The notes under the pieces were generated by a model. It saw only the letters and a list, made by a program, of their open reading frames with translations. It made no database searches and had not been told where the DNA came from. 64,000 nucleotides of DNA from Cubamyces lactineus. Taxonomy: Eukaryota; Basidiomycota; Agaricomycetes; Polyporales; Polyporaceae. Location: positions 421,279 through 485,278 of the forward strand of contig JACDTU010000022.1 of assembly GCA_022376465.1 (NCBI GenBank). Reading direction: 5' to 3'. Positions 55,203 to 64,000 of the stretch are shown one piece after another. The position numbers and the translations under genes are program-made. Numbering within the stretch: position 1 is the first letter of the stretch; each line of letters starts with the position of its first letter.

Positions 55203-56484
55203 TGACGAACTTCTAGGGAACTGCACGGGTCGGGTACGGGTAATTTGAGGACTACCCTTACCCTACCCGCGCATCTACCCGACCCGCGGGTCTGCTACCC
55301 GGCAAGGGTATATCTTTACGGGTGCGGGTGGTGCTTAGTAGGGTAGGGGTAGGGGTATATAGGGTACGGGTTACCTAGCTATGTAGCCAGTTTCCCGGAC
55401 CTTACAAATGTTATCAGCTGCTATTAAAACCTCGATTGAACGCTGTTGGACACATAAACTGATCTGCATTTCGGTCTGACTCCGCGCGCACCAAGGCAAT
55501 GGCGTCCCAGCCCACCTCCATTGATTCGACATCAGAGTGATTTGCTGCAAGCTCCGGGAGCTTTGCCACATCTGTGATCTTAGACGACATGGACAGTAGG
55601 TACTGGATACTGCGCAGACAACTCAAGGTGCCAGCGTGGCTTGGAGGGACTTGGCAGTATCCGTCCCTAGTCTCCCCTAGGCAGACGTACCGAGGCGCTC
55701 TATTGAGGGGAGGAAGGGACGAGCGCCACGGACATCCGTCCCGGGTTTGTCCCGATCGCTAAGCACTGTCGGGCCGGCGGTTGTTCATCGATGCACTTCA
55801 GCTGACGTTCAGTACAGTTTCTACATACGGGTACACGGGTACATCAATACGGGTACGGGTCATGCACGGGTATGCCGACTTCCTACCCCTACCCAACCCG
55901 CCAGTCACCCGACCCGGACCCGCGTCGGGTATACCCTACCCGTGCAGTTCCCTACGAACTTCTGAACCTAGAAGGCTGGGAGCGACCTGTAAGCGACACA
56001 AGAGAGTCTTCAGTCTGTGAGCGAATGACTATATTGCATAGTACAAGTACCTGTAAGCGACACAAGAGAGCTACAAGTACTTGATAAGTAACTGCATAAG
56101 TAACCATAGGTAATGAAGGAACTTACTCTTCAGTCTGTGAGCGAACGACTGAAGAGTAGGGGCGAAGAATGTCCTCCTTATATACTGAGAGAGGAGTGCC
56201 ATGAGTAAGCAAAGAAAGGAGGCATGTGATCGCTATGTACGATGAGTAAGACCATGGTGCGAGTATCGTGACATATGGTGTCATAGGTATAGAACCCTCT
56301 GGAAGGATCCGTAGCAGTGTAGAACGCAACGGAAAGATGGAGGGAATGAAAGAATGTCCAACTACAGTACGTACACTGAGCAGTCCATAAAAGGAACAAA
56401 GCCCATGCTGTGCGCGTTGTAGGCGCCACAGCCACAAAGTCCACATTCCCGGTCCGGCACAGCCGATAACCTGGAAGTTCAACA
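55203..56484 (-). repeat. Solo Copia LTR, interrupted by a hAT-like element
   Basis: Same LTR as 39538-40066, here alone and flanked by a perfect 5 bp target repeat ACTCG (55198-55202 and 56485-56489). LTR sequence is 55203-55213 plus 55955-56484. Removing it joins the Gypsy-3 pol frame into IYSLSKLELDTLREYINENL. Confidence 0.9.
55214..55954. mobile_element. hAT-like non-autonomous DNA transposon
   Basis: 741 bp, flanked by the perfect 8 bp duplication CGAACTTC (55206-55213 and 55955-55962). Terminal inverted repeats begin TAGGGAACTGCACGGGT (17 bp exact), followed on both sides by subterminal GGGTA/GGGTC-type repeats. No transposase ORF. The 8 bp TSD and TAGGG ends fit the hAT superfamily. 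Confidence 0.88.
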
Positions 56485-56616
56485 ACTCGGACCTATCTAT
56501 TCCCTTTCAAAACTGGAGCTCGACACACTTCGGGAGTACATCAACGAGAACCTCCATTCAGGGTTCATACGTCCGTCCAACTCCCCCTGCGGACAGCAGC
56601 TGTTGTACCTGAATAT
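56485..56616 (+). pseudogene. Gypsy-3 RT, N-terminal remnant
   Basis: Short piece of RT (YSLSKLELDTLREYINENL, SGFIRPSNSPCG) that ends near 56617, where a repeat motif shared with 61097 begins. The palm domain with its YxDD motif is gone. Confidence 0.8.
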
Positions 56617-56945
56617 TGTAATGAACCGGTAATCAGCCGTGACACCGTTACAGTACAAACTGTTTGTTCTCGTGACGTGTTACGAAGCTCCAAACAAAGG
56701 CCCGGTAGCTGCCTTATTGGGCAAGCTAGGCTGGGGAGAGCTGTTATCAGCTCCCCGGCCTGATCTCCTTACTGATAAGGCTTCTGCCCCATCTTATCAG
56801 TGCTTCCCGCTGCCCCGCCACCTCCGCCCACTGGCGCTTTTTTCTCCTCCCGCCACTACCACATTTGGCAGCGCCCTCTGCTTGCCCTCTACACTGGCTC
56901 ACTTGGCACCCCCACCCCGGGCTCAGTTCTAGGCCAATCTGCACG

Positions 56946-59472
56946 CAAATAGGCGCGTTCTAACCGCATTTGTAGGGGCTATCAGACGATCCAAAGCGAT
57001 TGTCACAAGGTATGTTACTGATTACTCTACAACAGGTATAGATCTGCACACTAGGTGACAGAAAATGACCGATATCTCGGTCGTTTTCTGTCGCCTCGTA
57101 AAACATTTTATATATCCACGTCCGTCTTGTCAGGGGCTTTCGAATGAGCCCCTGACGAGAGGGAACGGCCCAGTATTGGGCAAGATATGTGATGTCCTCT
57201 CCAAATAGGAGAGGACCTCACCATATCTCGCATATCTCACCCAGGACTTGGTGGATACGCACGGTTCTGGGCTAATATTAACCATAGCTACATATACTAC
57301 ACAGGAAATATAGCGCCACGAGGGATGCGCACGAGATACAGGGCAGGGGAGGCAGGGCATGGCTCAGCCACACCCCACCTTCTTTGCCCTGTATCTCGAC
57401 CGTTTCGCAACGCCTCGCTACGGTTTTGACATCCCCGCAGAGCCCTTATAAAGGGCTTTCTAAAGCGCTCTTGTCGAGAGGGAATGGGCCACAGAGAGTC
57501 GAGCTGCGCCATGGTCTCCTGGAGGGCCAGGCCAGCTTGGCTCCCTAGGCTCATAACTCGCTCAATTCTCGTCCTTTCCGTGTCAAAAAGGGCTCAATTG
57601 ATAGCTGATTGTTTCTACAGTATACAGGATTTATTTGCGCGTCCAGAAAGGCGTCGATGCAGTGTAGGGAAGGGGTATTAGTGGCCCAGTCACTTCCCCC
57701 TTCTCTTCCCTGTAGCGACTGCAGTTCCGCACGCCCCGGGACGCAAGCTATATTTTCAGAGAGCTGCGTCGAGCAGCTTTTTGGCGGTACCACTTTTATC
57801 CCGAGGCGTCCACTGGTTGTCCCGGGACACTGACCCCTGCCTGCTCCCCTACTCCCTTCTTTCTCTCACCTCTCCTTCATTCCCACAGGTAACACCGCCC
57901 ATATGGACGCCTTAGATAGGTTAGATAGGACCTAATATATGTATATACATGAGCTCTTGATACTGGTATCTCTACTTTGCTATAGCCTGGTGGGCCTGCT
58001 ACTGAGCCAATGAGACCGTATAAAATGTGTCTTAAAGTGTCTTAAAACTGCGTCTTAGCACGTCTTAAGACGTCTTATTACCGCGTCTTAGAGCGTCTTA
58101 GAATGTGTCTTATAGCGTCTTAAGATGCGTCTTATAGCGTCTTATTAAGACGTCTTAAGACACATGTTAAGACACTATAAGAGATGTCTTACTAGGTCGC
58201 TTAAAGACAGTATAAGACACATTAATAAGATGCTCTAAGATGTGTCTTAACATGTGTCTTAAGACGTCTTAATAAGACGCTATAAGACGCATCTTAAGAC
58301 GCTATAAGACACATTCTAAGACGCTCTAAGACGCGGTAATAAGACGTCTTAAGACGTGCTAAGACGCAGTTTTAAGACACTTTAAGACACATTTTATACG
58401 GTCGCATTGGCTCAGTAGCAGGCCCACCAGGCTATAGCAAAGTAGAGATACCAGTATCAAGAGCTCATGTATATACATATATTAGGTCCTATCTAACCTA
58501 TCTAAGGCGTCCATATGGGCGGTGTTACCTGTGGGAATGAAGGAGAGGTGAGAGAAAGAAGGGAGTAGGGGAGCAGGCAGGGGTCAGTGTCCCGGGACAA
58601 CCAGTGGACGCCTCGGGATAAAAGTGGTACCGCCAAAAAGCTGCTCGACGCAGCTCTCTGAAAATATAGCTTGCGTCCCGGGGCGTGCGGAACTGCAGTC
58701 GCTACAGGGAAGAGAAGGGGGAAGTGACTGGGCCACTAATACCCCTTCCCTACACTGCATCGACGCCTTTCTGGACGCGCAAATAAATCCTGTATACTGT
58801 AGAAACAATCAGCTATCAATTGAGCCCTTTTTGACACGGAAAGGACGAGAATTGAGCGAGTTATGAGCCTAGGGAGCCAAGCTGGCCTGGCCCTCCAGGA
58901 GACCATGGCGCAGCTCGACTCTCTGTGGCCCATTCCCTCTCGACAAGAGCGCTTTAGAAAGCCCTTTATAAGGGCTCTGCGGGGATGTCAAAACCGTAGC
59001 GAGGCGTTGCGAAACGGTCGAGATACAGGGCAAAGAAGGTGGGGTGTGGCTGAGCCATGCCCTGCCTCCCCTGCCCTGTATCTCGTGCGCATCCCTCGTG
59101 GCGCTATATTTCCTGTGTAGTATATGTAGCTATGGTTAATATTAGCCCAGAACCGTGCGTATCCACCAAGTCCTGGGTGAGATATGCGAGATATGGTGAG
59201 GTCCTCTCCTATTTGGAGAGGACATCACATATCTTGCCCAATACTGGGCCGTTCCCTCTCGTCAGGGGCTCATTCGAAAGCCCCTGACAAGACGGACGTG
59301 GATATATAAAATGTTTTACGAGGCGACAGAAAACGACCGAGATATCAGTCATTCTCTGTCGCCTAGCGCCCAAATCTCCGGCTACTGTAGAGTAATCAGT
59401 AACATACCTTTCATTACTCAGATTAGATCATCCAACAGGCCCTGAAAACGCGGTTATAACGCGCCTATTTTT
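56946..59472. mobile_element. 2.5 kb palindromic element
   Basis: Arms 57051-58174 and 58243-59366 are near-perfect reverse complements (centre of symmetry 58208.5) around a 68 nt loop; looser terminal similarity extends to AAATAGGCGCG at 56946 and its complement at 59461-59470. The core (~58020-58395) is built of GTCTTA/TAAGAC units. ORFs of 65-85 codons occur twice, once per arm, with no recognised motif. It sits where about 1 kb of Gypsy-3 RT/RNase H should be. Confidence 0.85.
58021..58395. repeat. GTCTTA/TAAGAC repeat core of the palindrome
   Basis: About 375 bp made of variably spaced GTCTTA units on the left and TAAGAC units on the right, often forming the short palindrome GTCTTAAGAC. 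The spacing is irregular, so this is not a CRISPR array. Confidence 0.8.
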
Positions 59473-59473
59473 G

Positions 59474-61262
59474 GTATACTTCGCAACTACGAAGTTACTA
59501 ACCCGCCGCCAAGCCCGATGGTCGGAGTTCCTCTCGCAGTTCAACCTCGTAGTCCGATTCTGACCAGGTAAGCTTGGAGCGAAGCCCGACGCACTGACAC
59601 GCCGTTGGGACGTCTACCCAAAAGAGGGGGGCAGTGACTACTCCGTCGTCAACCCACACAACTACCGACCGGTCTTCACCCAGGAGCAGCTCGCCGCGTC
59701 CCTCCGGGCTACCTACCTCTGAACTCCCGTACTCTGAGCTTCCTTCATCCTCGACTCCGAACAACTCCTCTCGGACATCAAGTCTGCTCAAGCAACCCCG
59801 ACTCCTGACCCCGAACTATCTGCCGCACTCAAGCTCGCCTCCGAAGGCAACTCCCGATGGTCCCGCGATGAAGACAGACTACTCCGACTCTCAGGTCGAG
59901 TCTATGTCCCAAACTCCGGTGACCTCCGCCTTTGTGTACTCTGGGCTTGTCACGACCATCCTACCGCCGGACACTGGGGACAGAACAAGACGCAAGCCTT
60001 GGTTCTGCGGGACTACGCCTGGCCCAGACCCCGACTCTTTGTCCGGGACTACTGCAAGTCCTGTACTACCTGTGCGCGAGCTAAAGTCCCCTGGCACCTT
60101 CCCTACGGTACTTTGAAGCAACTCCTGATCCCTGAGCGGCCCTGGAACTCCATCTCCATGGACCTCATCGAGCAACTCCCAAACTCCGCTGGCTACACCG
60201 CGATCCTGGCGGTAGTCGACAGGCTCACTAAGCAAGGTATATTCATCCCTACCCACAACACGCTTACAGCCTCGGAGTTAGCGGACTTGTTCATACTCCA
60301 TGTGTTCTCCAAGCATGGAGTTCCCTCGCACGTTACCTCCGACCGGGGTTCGGAGTTTGTCTCGCACTTCTTCCGCTCCCTCGGTAAGGCCCTCTATATG
60401 CGCCTTCACTTTACCTCCGGTTACCACCCGGAAGGTGACGGTCAAACCGAGCGGGTCAACCAGACCCTCGAGCAGTACCTCCAGATCTACTCAAACTACC
60501 AGCAGGACAACTGGTCCCAACTCCTTCCCTTGGCGGAGTTCGCGTACAACAATGCCCCGTCTGCAACTACCGGTATATCCCTGTTCTTTGCGAACAAGGG
60601 CTACAACCCCGCCATCTCCATCTACCCCGAGCAGGACATCACCTCCGCTCGAGCTCACGACTACGCCGTCGATCTCGACAAACTTCACACCCAACTCCAA
60701 CAGCAGATCTCCGAAGCCCAGGCCCGATACCAAGTACAGGCAGACAAGCACCGTCTACCGGCGCCGGACTTCAAGGTCGGAGATCAGGTCTATGTCCAAG
60801 CCCAGCACATCCGGACTACACGTCCTTCCAAGAAGTTGTCCGAGAAGTTCTTAGGTCTGTTCACTATCATCGCGCAGGTCGGAACTCACTCCTTCACCCT
60901 CCGACTACCGGACTCTATGCGCACGGTACACCCTGTTTTCCATGTCTCGCAACTCGAGCCTGCAACTCCAAACACCATTCCCGGCCGCATCCAAACTCCA
61001 CCACCTCCGATCCTGGTGGACGGAGAACCGGAGTACGAGATTTCAGAGATACTCGACTCCAAGATTGACCGCCGGCGTCCAGCAGCTGCTGTGGCCAAAT
61101 ATTGTTACGAACCGTCCAACTTCCGGAACGCAGTTACATTACGAACTGTCTGGGTTCATGACATGTTACGAAGCTCCGGCGTAGCGCTCTATACCCCGGT
61201 GCAGCCCCGCAGGGCGTCCCTCGGCATCCCGGCATCCTACAAATCTGGCAGGCCCCTCTAAA
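59474..61262 (+). pseudogene. Gypsy-3 RNase H end, integrase and partial chromodomain
   Basis: Begins YFATTKLLTRRQARWSEFLS (RNase H end) with TGA at ~59561 (Arg expected in VRFRPGKLG). A frame change near 59715 precedes the integrase: zinc region CHDHPTAGHWGQNKT ... CKSCTTC, core [40 protein letters not shown], then VGDQVYV, PVFHVSQLEPA and the chromodomain start VDGEPEYEISEILDSKI, lost after ~61090. From 61097 the frame runs into unrelated sequence. Confidence 0.88.
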
Positions 61263-61594
61263 TATCTAGATCTATTCTGCAAGATAGCTACCCGAGCGAC
61301 ATACCTCCTCGGCAATGGCAATATTTGTACCACTTTGTACTTGGCCACCTTGGGCCCATTCTCCGGTATTTTCGGACTTTCGTTGCAGGGAACTCATGTG
61401 GGTGCATTCAGAGCGGGGATGGGGTTATTACAGCAGTTACTACGTTAAACACACATCTACCAGGCACACAAACCCTTCTAGAAATGACGGGGCTTCTTTC
61501 TGAGCGGCCCCTTCAGTCCTAGCTTTGCGGACTCAATTTGCAGATTGCTGCTGTGGTGGCCTTTAGCTTGAGAGAAGGTAGTGAAATGAGAAAC
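61263..61594. other. Spacer between Gypsy-3 and the Trp-rich gene
   Basis: About 330 bp. The sequence just before it (61097-61185) resembles 56617-56700. Nothing else recognised. Confidence 0.35.
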
Positions 61595-62887
61595 TCACCG
61601 CTTTTGCCCCAGCAAATGTTGGGCCATAGCTTCAGCAACCCATCTGACATCTGCAATTGCTGCATGCCAGCGGTCTAGGGTTGAATCCGTAGCGGCCTCC
61701 CTCCACCACAGCAATGATAGAAGGATAATCAGCAGCCCATTCTTGCCAGGGCACTCCAGCGGGCCCCATTCGCCCCTATCTGCGGGTACAAGGGGTTGAT
61801 CTTCAGTTTGATTGCGCCACGACGGCTGCAGGCCGGACCACCAGCGTTGCCACGACTCACAGTACTCCACCTCGTCTGCAATGGGTGGCGGACGAAGGAG
61901 GTTCCGCCTAAGCACCCTGAGCCAATGGCTCACTTCGGACGGGCGATGCTCAGTACTGAGCCCTTTGGTCTACATGTCAAAGGTTAGCCATAGTCTGCCG
62001 CAGGGAAGGACCGTGGGGTACATACGGAGGTTTCCCATTGGTATTGGCGCTCAATGACCGTCCACCACTCGATGGCGCGGGCAAAGTCTTCGCCGAACGC
62101 CTTAGTCTCCATATGATTGAAGGCGTCCCGCACCCATACCGGCCAGTCGGAGTCGTCCAGCAATAGAGCAGGCCGCTTTGTAGAGGTGCGGACTGGCGCA
62201 GCAGGCTGCGGCGATGGAGAGGGCTCGCTGACGACGCAAGTTGTAGCGGGCTCGACGGCAGACGTGGACTCGTTCGTGGCGGGCATGGACCCGTTCGTGG
62301 CTGGCATGGACTCGGTGACGGCGGGCATGAACTTGTTCGTGGCTGGCGTGGACTCGTTCGTGGCTGGCGTGGACTCGGCGACAGCGGGCATGGACTCAGC
62401 GACGGTTGCAGACTGCTCGTTGGATGTCTGAGGTAACTCCGGCGGAGACCCAACAGAGACGGCTTGCATGGGGTCATCAGGTGCCTGGACATTGATATTT
62501 GGAGAGGGTTCGTCGACGATTGGAGGTGCGGGAGATGGTGCAGGCGAGCCCTCATGCTGCGCCGAGGCAGCGTCCCCATCCGCCCAAGCCTTAGAGCCGC
62601 CGCCGCCGTCAGCGCCTTGACTGCGTTTTGTCAGCCTGGCAGAGCTACGGCGAGGGCCAGTCGCTGTGGAGGCCGACGGTGCCAAGGAATGTCTCTTGCC
62701 TGAGCCCTTGACACCCTGGCTCTCCAGCTTCTTGAGGGCGGCTTTGACTGCGTCGGGCACATTCAGCTCCAGCGGAATATCGATTTGAGCACCGGACAGT
62801 TCCGCCAAGGCTTCTGCAGCGCTCACTCGAGCACACAGCGTCTCGCGATCCCAGGCGCTATATCGTGCAATCCGGAACAGCTCCTTG
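61595..62887 (-). pseudogene. Trp-rich Agaricomycete family protein, 5' end cut by an LTR
   Basis: Two visible exons, 62887-62026 and 61969-61595, joined in phase by a 56 nt intron. The N-terminal visible part (FRIARYSAWDRETLCARVSA) is open right up to the LTR at 62888, with no ATG, so the 5' exon(s) lie beyond the inserted element or are lost. A disordered Ser/Pro/Thr-rich middle has repeats of the (E)STPATN/ESMPA type (~62260-62400). The C-terminal domain is Trp-rich: DWPVWVRDAFNHM, ARAIEWWTVIERQYQWE, SHWLRVLRRNL, WQRWWSGLQPSWR, GKNGLLIILLSLLWWREA. I recall this as a repeated Agaricomycete family, but I cannot give it a reliable domain name or function. Confidence 0.7.
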
Positions 62888-63427
62888 TGTTACGCTTTCA
62901 AGCGTGACTCTTAAACTATCAAGCCTTAAGACGTCAATGAATAGAGAGCTTGTATCTATTCAGCTACTAGCCCTAGCTTGTCGAAGATAAGCGCGTAGTA
63001 GTATTTGCAGTTGAAAGCGAGTTAACGAGCAACCAAAGTCGTATTTCGCGAAGAGACTGAAAGCTGAGGGTCGCTCTATGGCGTCGCCTCTTATATACAT
63101 GTATACCAGCCTGTAGACGGAACGTTCTAGCGTATACAAGGACTTTCTGGTGCATAGTAGTCAGCGCTAGTCGAACCTAGTAACACTGTGGCAGTGCTGC
63201 TGTGTACTGTGCAGAAGCGCTGTGCACTGCGCGGAAGCGACTGTGCACTGTGCAGAAGTAACTGTGCATGGAAAGTCCTAGATAATACGAGACTGTTCCA
63301 TAGAATCCGCCATATACAATCGTAGCTGGAGTCCCAGAGCCTACCATACTTGTATCGTACAGAGTAAATACTAGAAACCGTTACCAGTTCGTCGAGACGT
63401 CGCAATACCTATTGTACATTCGTAACA
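62888..63427 (-). repeat. Gypsy-5 3' LTR
   Basis: 540 bp, TGTTACGAATG...GAAAGCGTAACA on the minus strand, same family as the Gypsy-4 LTR but in opposite orientation. A purine tract (GCGGAGGGGGAG) lies just upstream on the minus strand (~63430-63445), marking it as a 3' LTR. TATA-like TATATAAGAG near 63090. Confidence 0.85.
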
Positions 63428-63461
63428 TCAGCTCCCCCTCCGCTGAAGGTCGTCCTCGACC

Positions 63462-64000
63462 TTAGAGGTGAACGATAGCATTGTTTCTCTCGACGACCTC
63501 AGGACGGAAGACATCCAGGGAGATCTGGACGAGCTCCGCATCGCTACCTACTGCTCGAATGCAGTCCCATTGAGCAGTCTCTGCCGCCGACATGCCTAAA
63601 GCCTCGCGATAAGTAGTCGCGATGCGTTCAGCGTCGACCTTGAAGGCGGGGTAATTTCCACGCCGGGCGATGACATCGTCGATGAGTAGGGAGGCGGCTT
63701 GGGTGGTCCTGACTGAAGCTTCCGGCCATCGGAGATGGTATGCGACCATGATCCGAACGTCAGAGATGCCGAAGGAACTGTTGGGGACCATGAAAATGTC
63801 GCCTCGAGAGTTGATGTATCCGAACCGATCTTCTCCGGTTCCACGAAAGAAACCGCATCGTCCATGGGGTTCCTCGACGTGCTTGGTGATCGTAGTCGGG
63901 GGAGGAGGAGGCGGGGAAGGGGCCCTTACTGCGACTTTCAGGGCTTCGTGGAACTCCTCTTCCGAGAGCTCGTCGATCGTGCTAAGCTCTTGTTCGAGGC
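63462..64000 (-). CDS. Gypsy-5 terminal ORF (continues beyond window)
   Basis: At least 179 codons, open to the window edge, ending next to the 3' LTR. An acidic start (LEQELSTIDELSEEEFHEAL), a Pro run, then FFRGTGEDRFGYINSRGDIF, IMVAYHLRWPEASVRTTQAA and a helical end. It lies where Gypsy-1 and Gypsy-2 carry their post-pol proteins, but I see no sequence similarity to those. Function unknown. Confidence 0.6.
   Translation of the reverse strand, partial: LEQELSTIDELSEEEFHEALKVAVRAPSPPPPPPTTITKHVEEPHGRCGFFRGTGEDRFGYINSRGDIFMVPNSSFGISDVRIMVAYHLRWPEASVRTTQAASLLIDDVIARRGNYPAFKVDAERIATTYREALGMSAAETAQWDCIRAVGSDAELVQISLDVFRPEVVERNNAIVHL

Larger units (their letters stand above)
52112..61262 (+). mobile_element. 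Gypsy-3: broken Ty3/Gypsy element with nested insertions
   Basis: Plus-strand element: 5' LTR, gag with a collagen-like linker, protease, start of RT, then RNase H end, integrase and the start of a chromodomain. Between 55203 and 56484 a solo Copia LTR (itself carrying a hAT-like element) is inserted; between ~56617 and 59472 a repeat motif and a palindromic element replace most of RT. No 3' LTR was found. Confidence 0.85.

Noticed and set aside
58021..58395. CRISPR-like array of GTCTTA repeats
   Set aside because: Units are 6-10 nt, irregularly spaced and symmetric about the palindrome centre; eukaryotic host.
57130..59287. Pairs of identical 65-85 codon ORFs on opposite strands
   Set aside because: They exist twice because of the palindrome and show no motif; not annotated as genes.
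62824..62826. GTG start for the Trp-rich gene
   Set aside because: The frame is open and coding-like upstream to the LTR; the GTG is internal and non-ATG starts are not expected.

Overview
The window looks like a chromosome segment of a filamentous wood-decay basidiomycete (Agaricomycetes, probably Polyporales). The evidence is GC-rich genes split by many 50-70 nt GT-AG introns, a GH115 xylan alpha-glucuronidase with 22 exons including microexons, a basidiomycete-type HMDxxxxN/IDFG kinase, RecQ-like helicase and DUF6589-like genes, and abundant Ty3/Gypsy elements. All gene models were spliced by eye; no database search was possible.

Positions 1-23650 are ordinary gene territory. They hold a multi-pass membrane protein (5' end outside the window), a four-TM protein with a long Ser-rich tail, a 6.6 kb stretch with no recognisable gene, ornithine aminotransferase (minus), GH115 alpha-glucuronidase (minus), a small acidic membrane protein, an intact kinase-like gene (20809-21935) and two small unknown genes.

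Positions 24168-39533 look like one unit: two inverted repeats of about 0.46 kb enclose a convergent gene pair, a RecQ-like helicase (plus) and a DUF6589-like protein (minus), whose stop codons are about 20 nt apart. A 488 bp palindrome sits in the left repeat and a complete 8.2 kb Gypsy element (Gypsy-1) sits in the helicase. Without these insertions the unit would be about 6.6 kb. This is my best candidate for an undescribed mobile or self-amplifying system.

Positions 39538-64000 are a graveyard of nested elements: a Copia 3' fragment, a solo LTR, Gypsy-2 (split by a 981 bp fold-back element with Pol III-like boxes in both arms), Gypsy-4, Gypsy-3 (carrying a solo Copia LTR that itself carries a hAT-like element, and a 2.5 kb palindrome that replaces its RT), a Trp-rich host gene cut by an LTR, and the edge of Gypsy-5. 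Gypsy-1 and Gypsy-2 share a cassette downstream of pol: small membrane proteins joined by stop/start overlaps, then an acidic protein joined in frame across a single UGA to a helical protein. Most premature stops in the elements are TGA where Arg is expected, pointing to CpG C-to-T decay.
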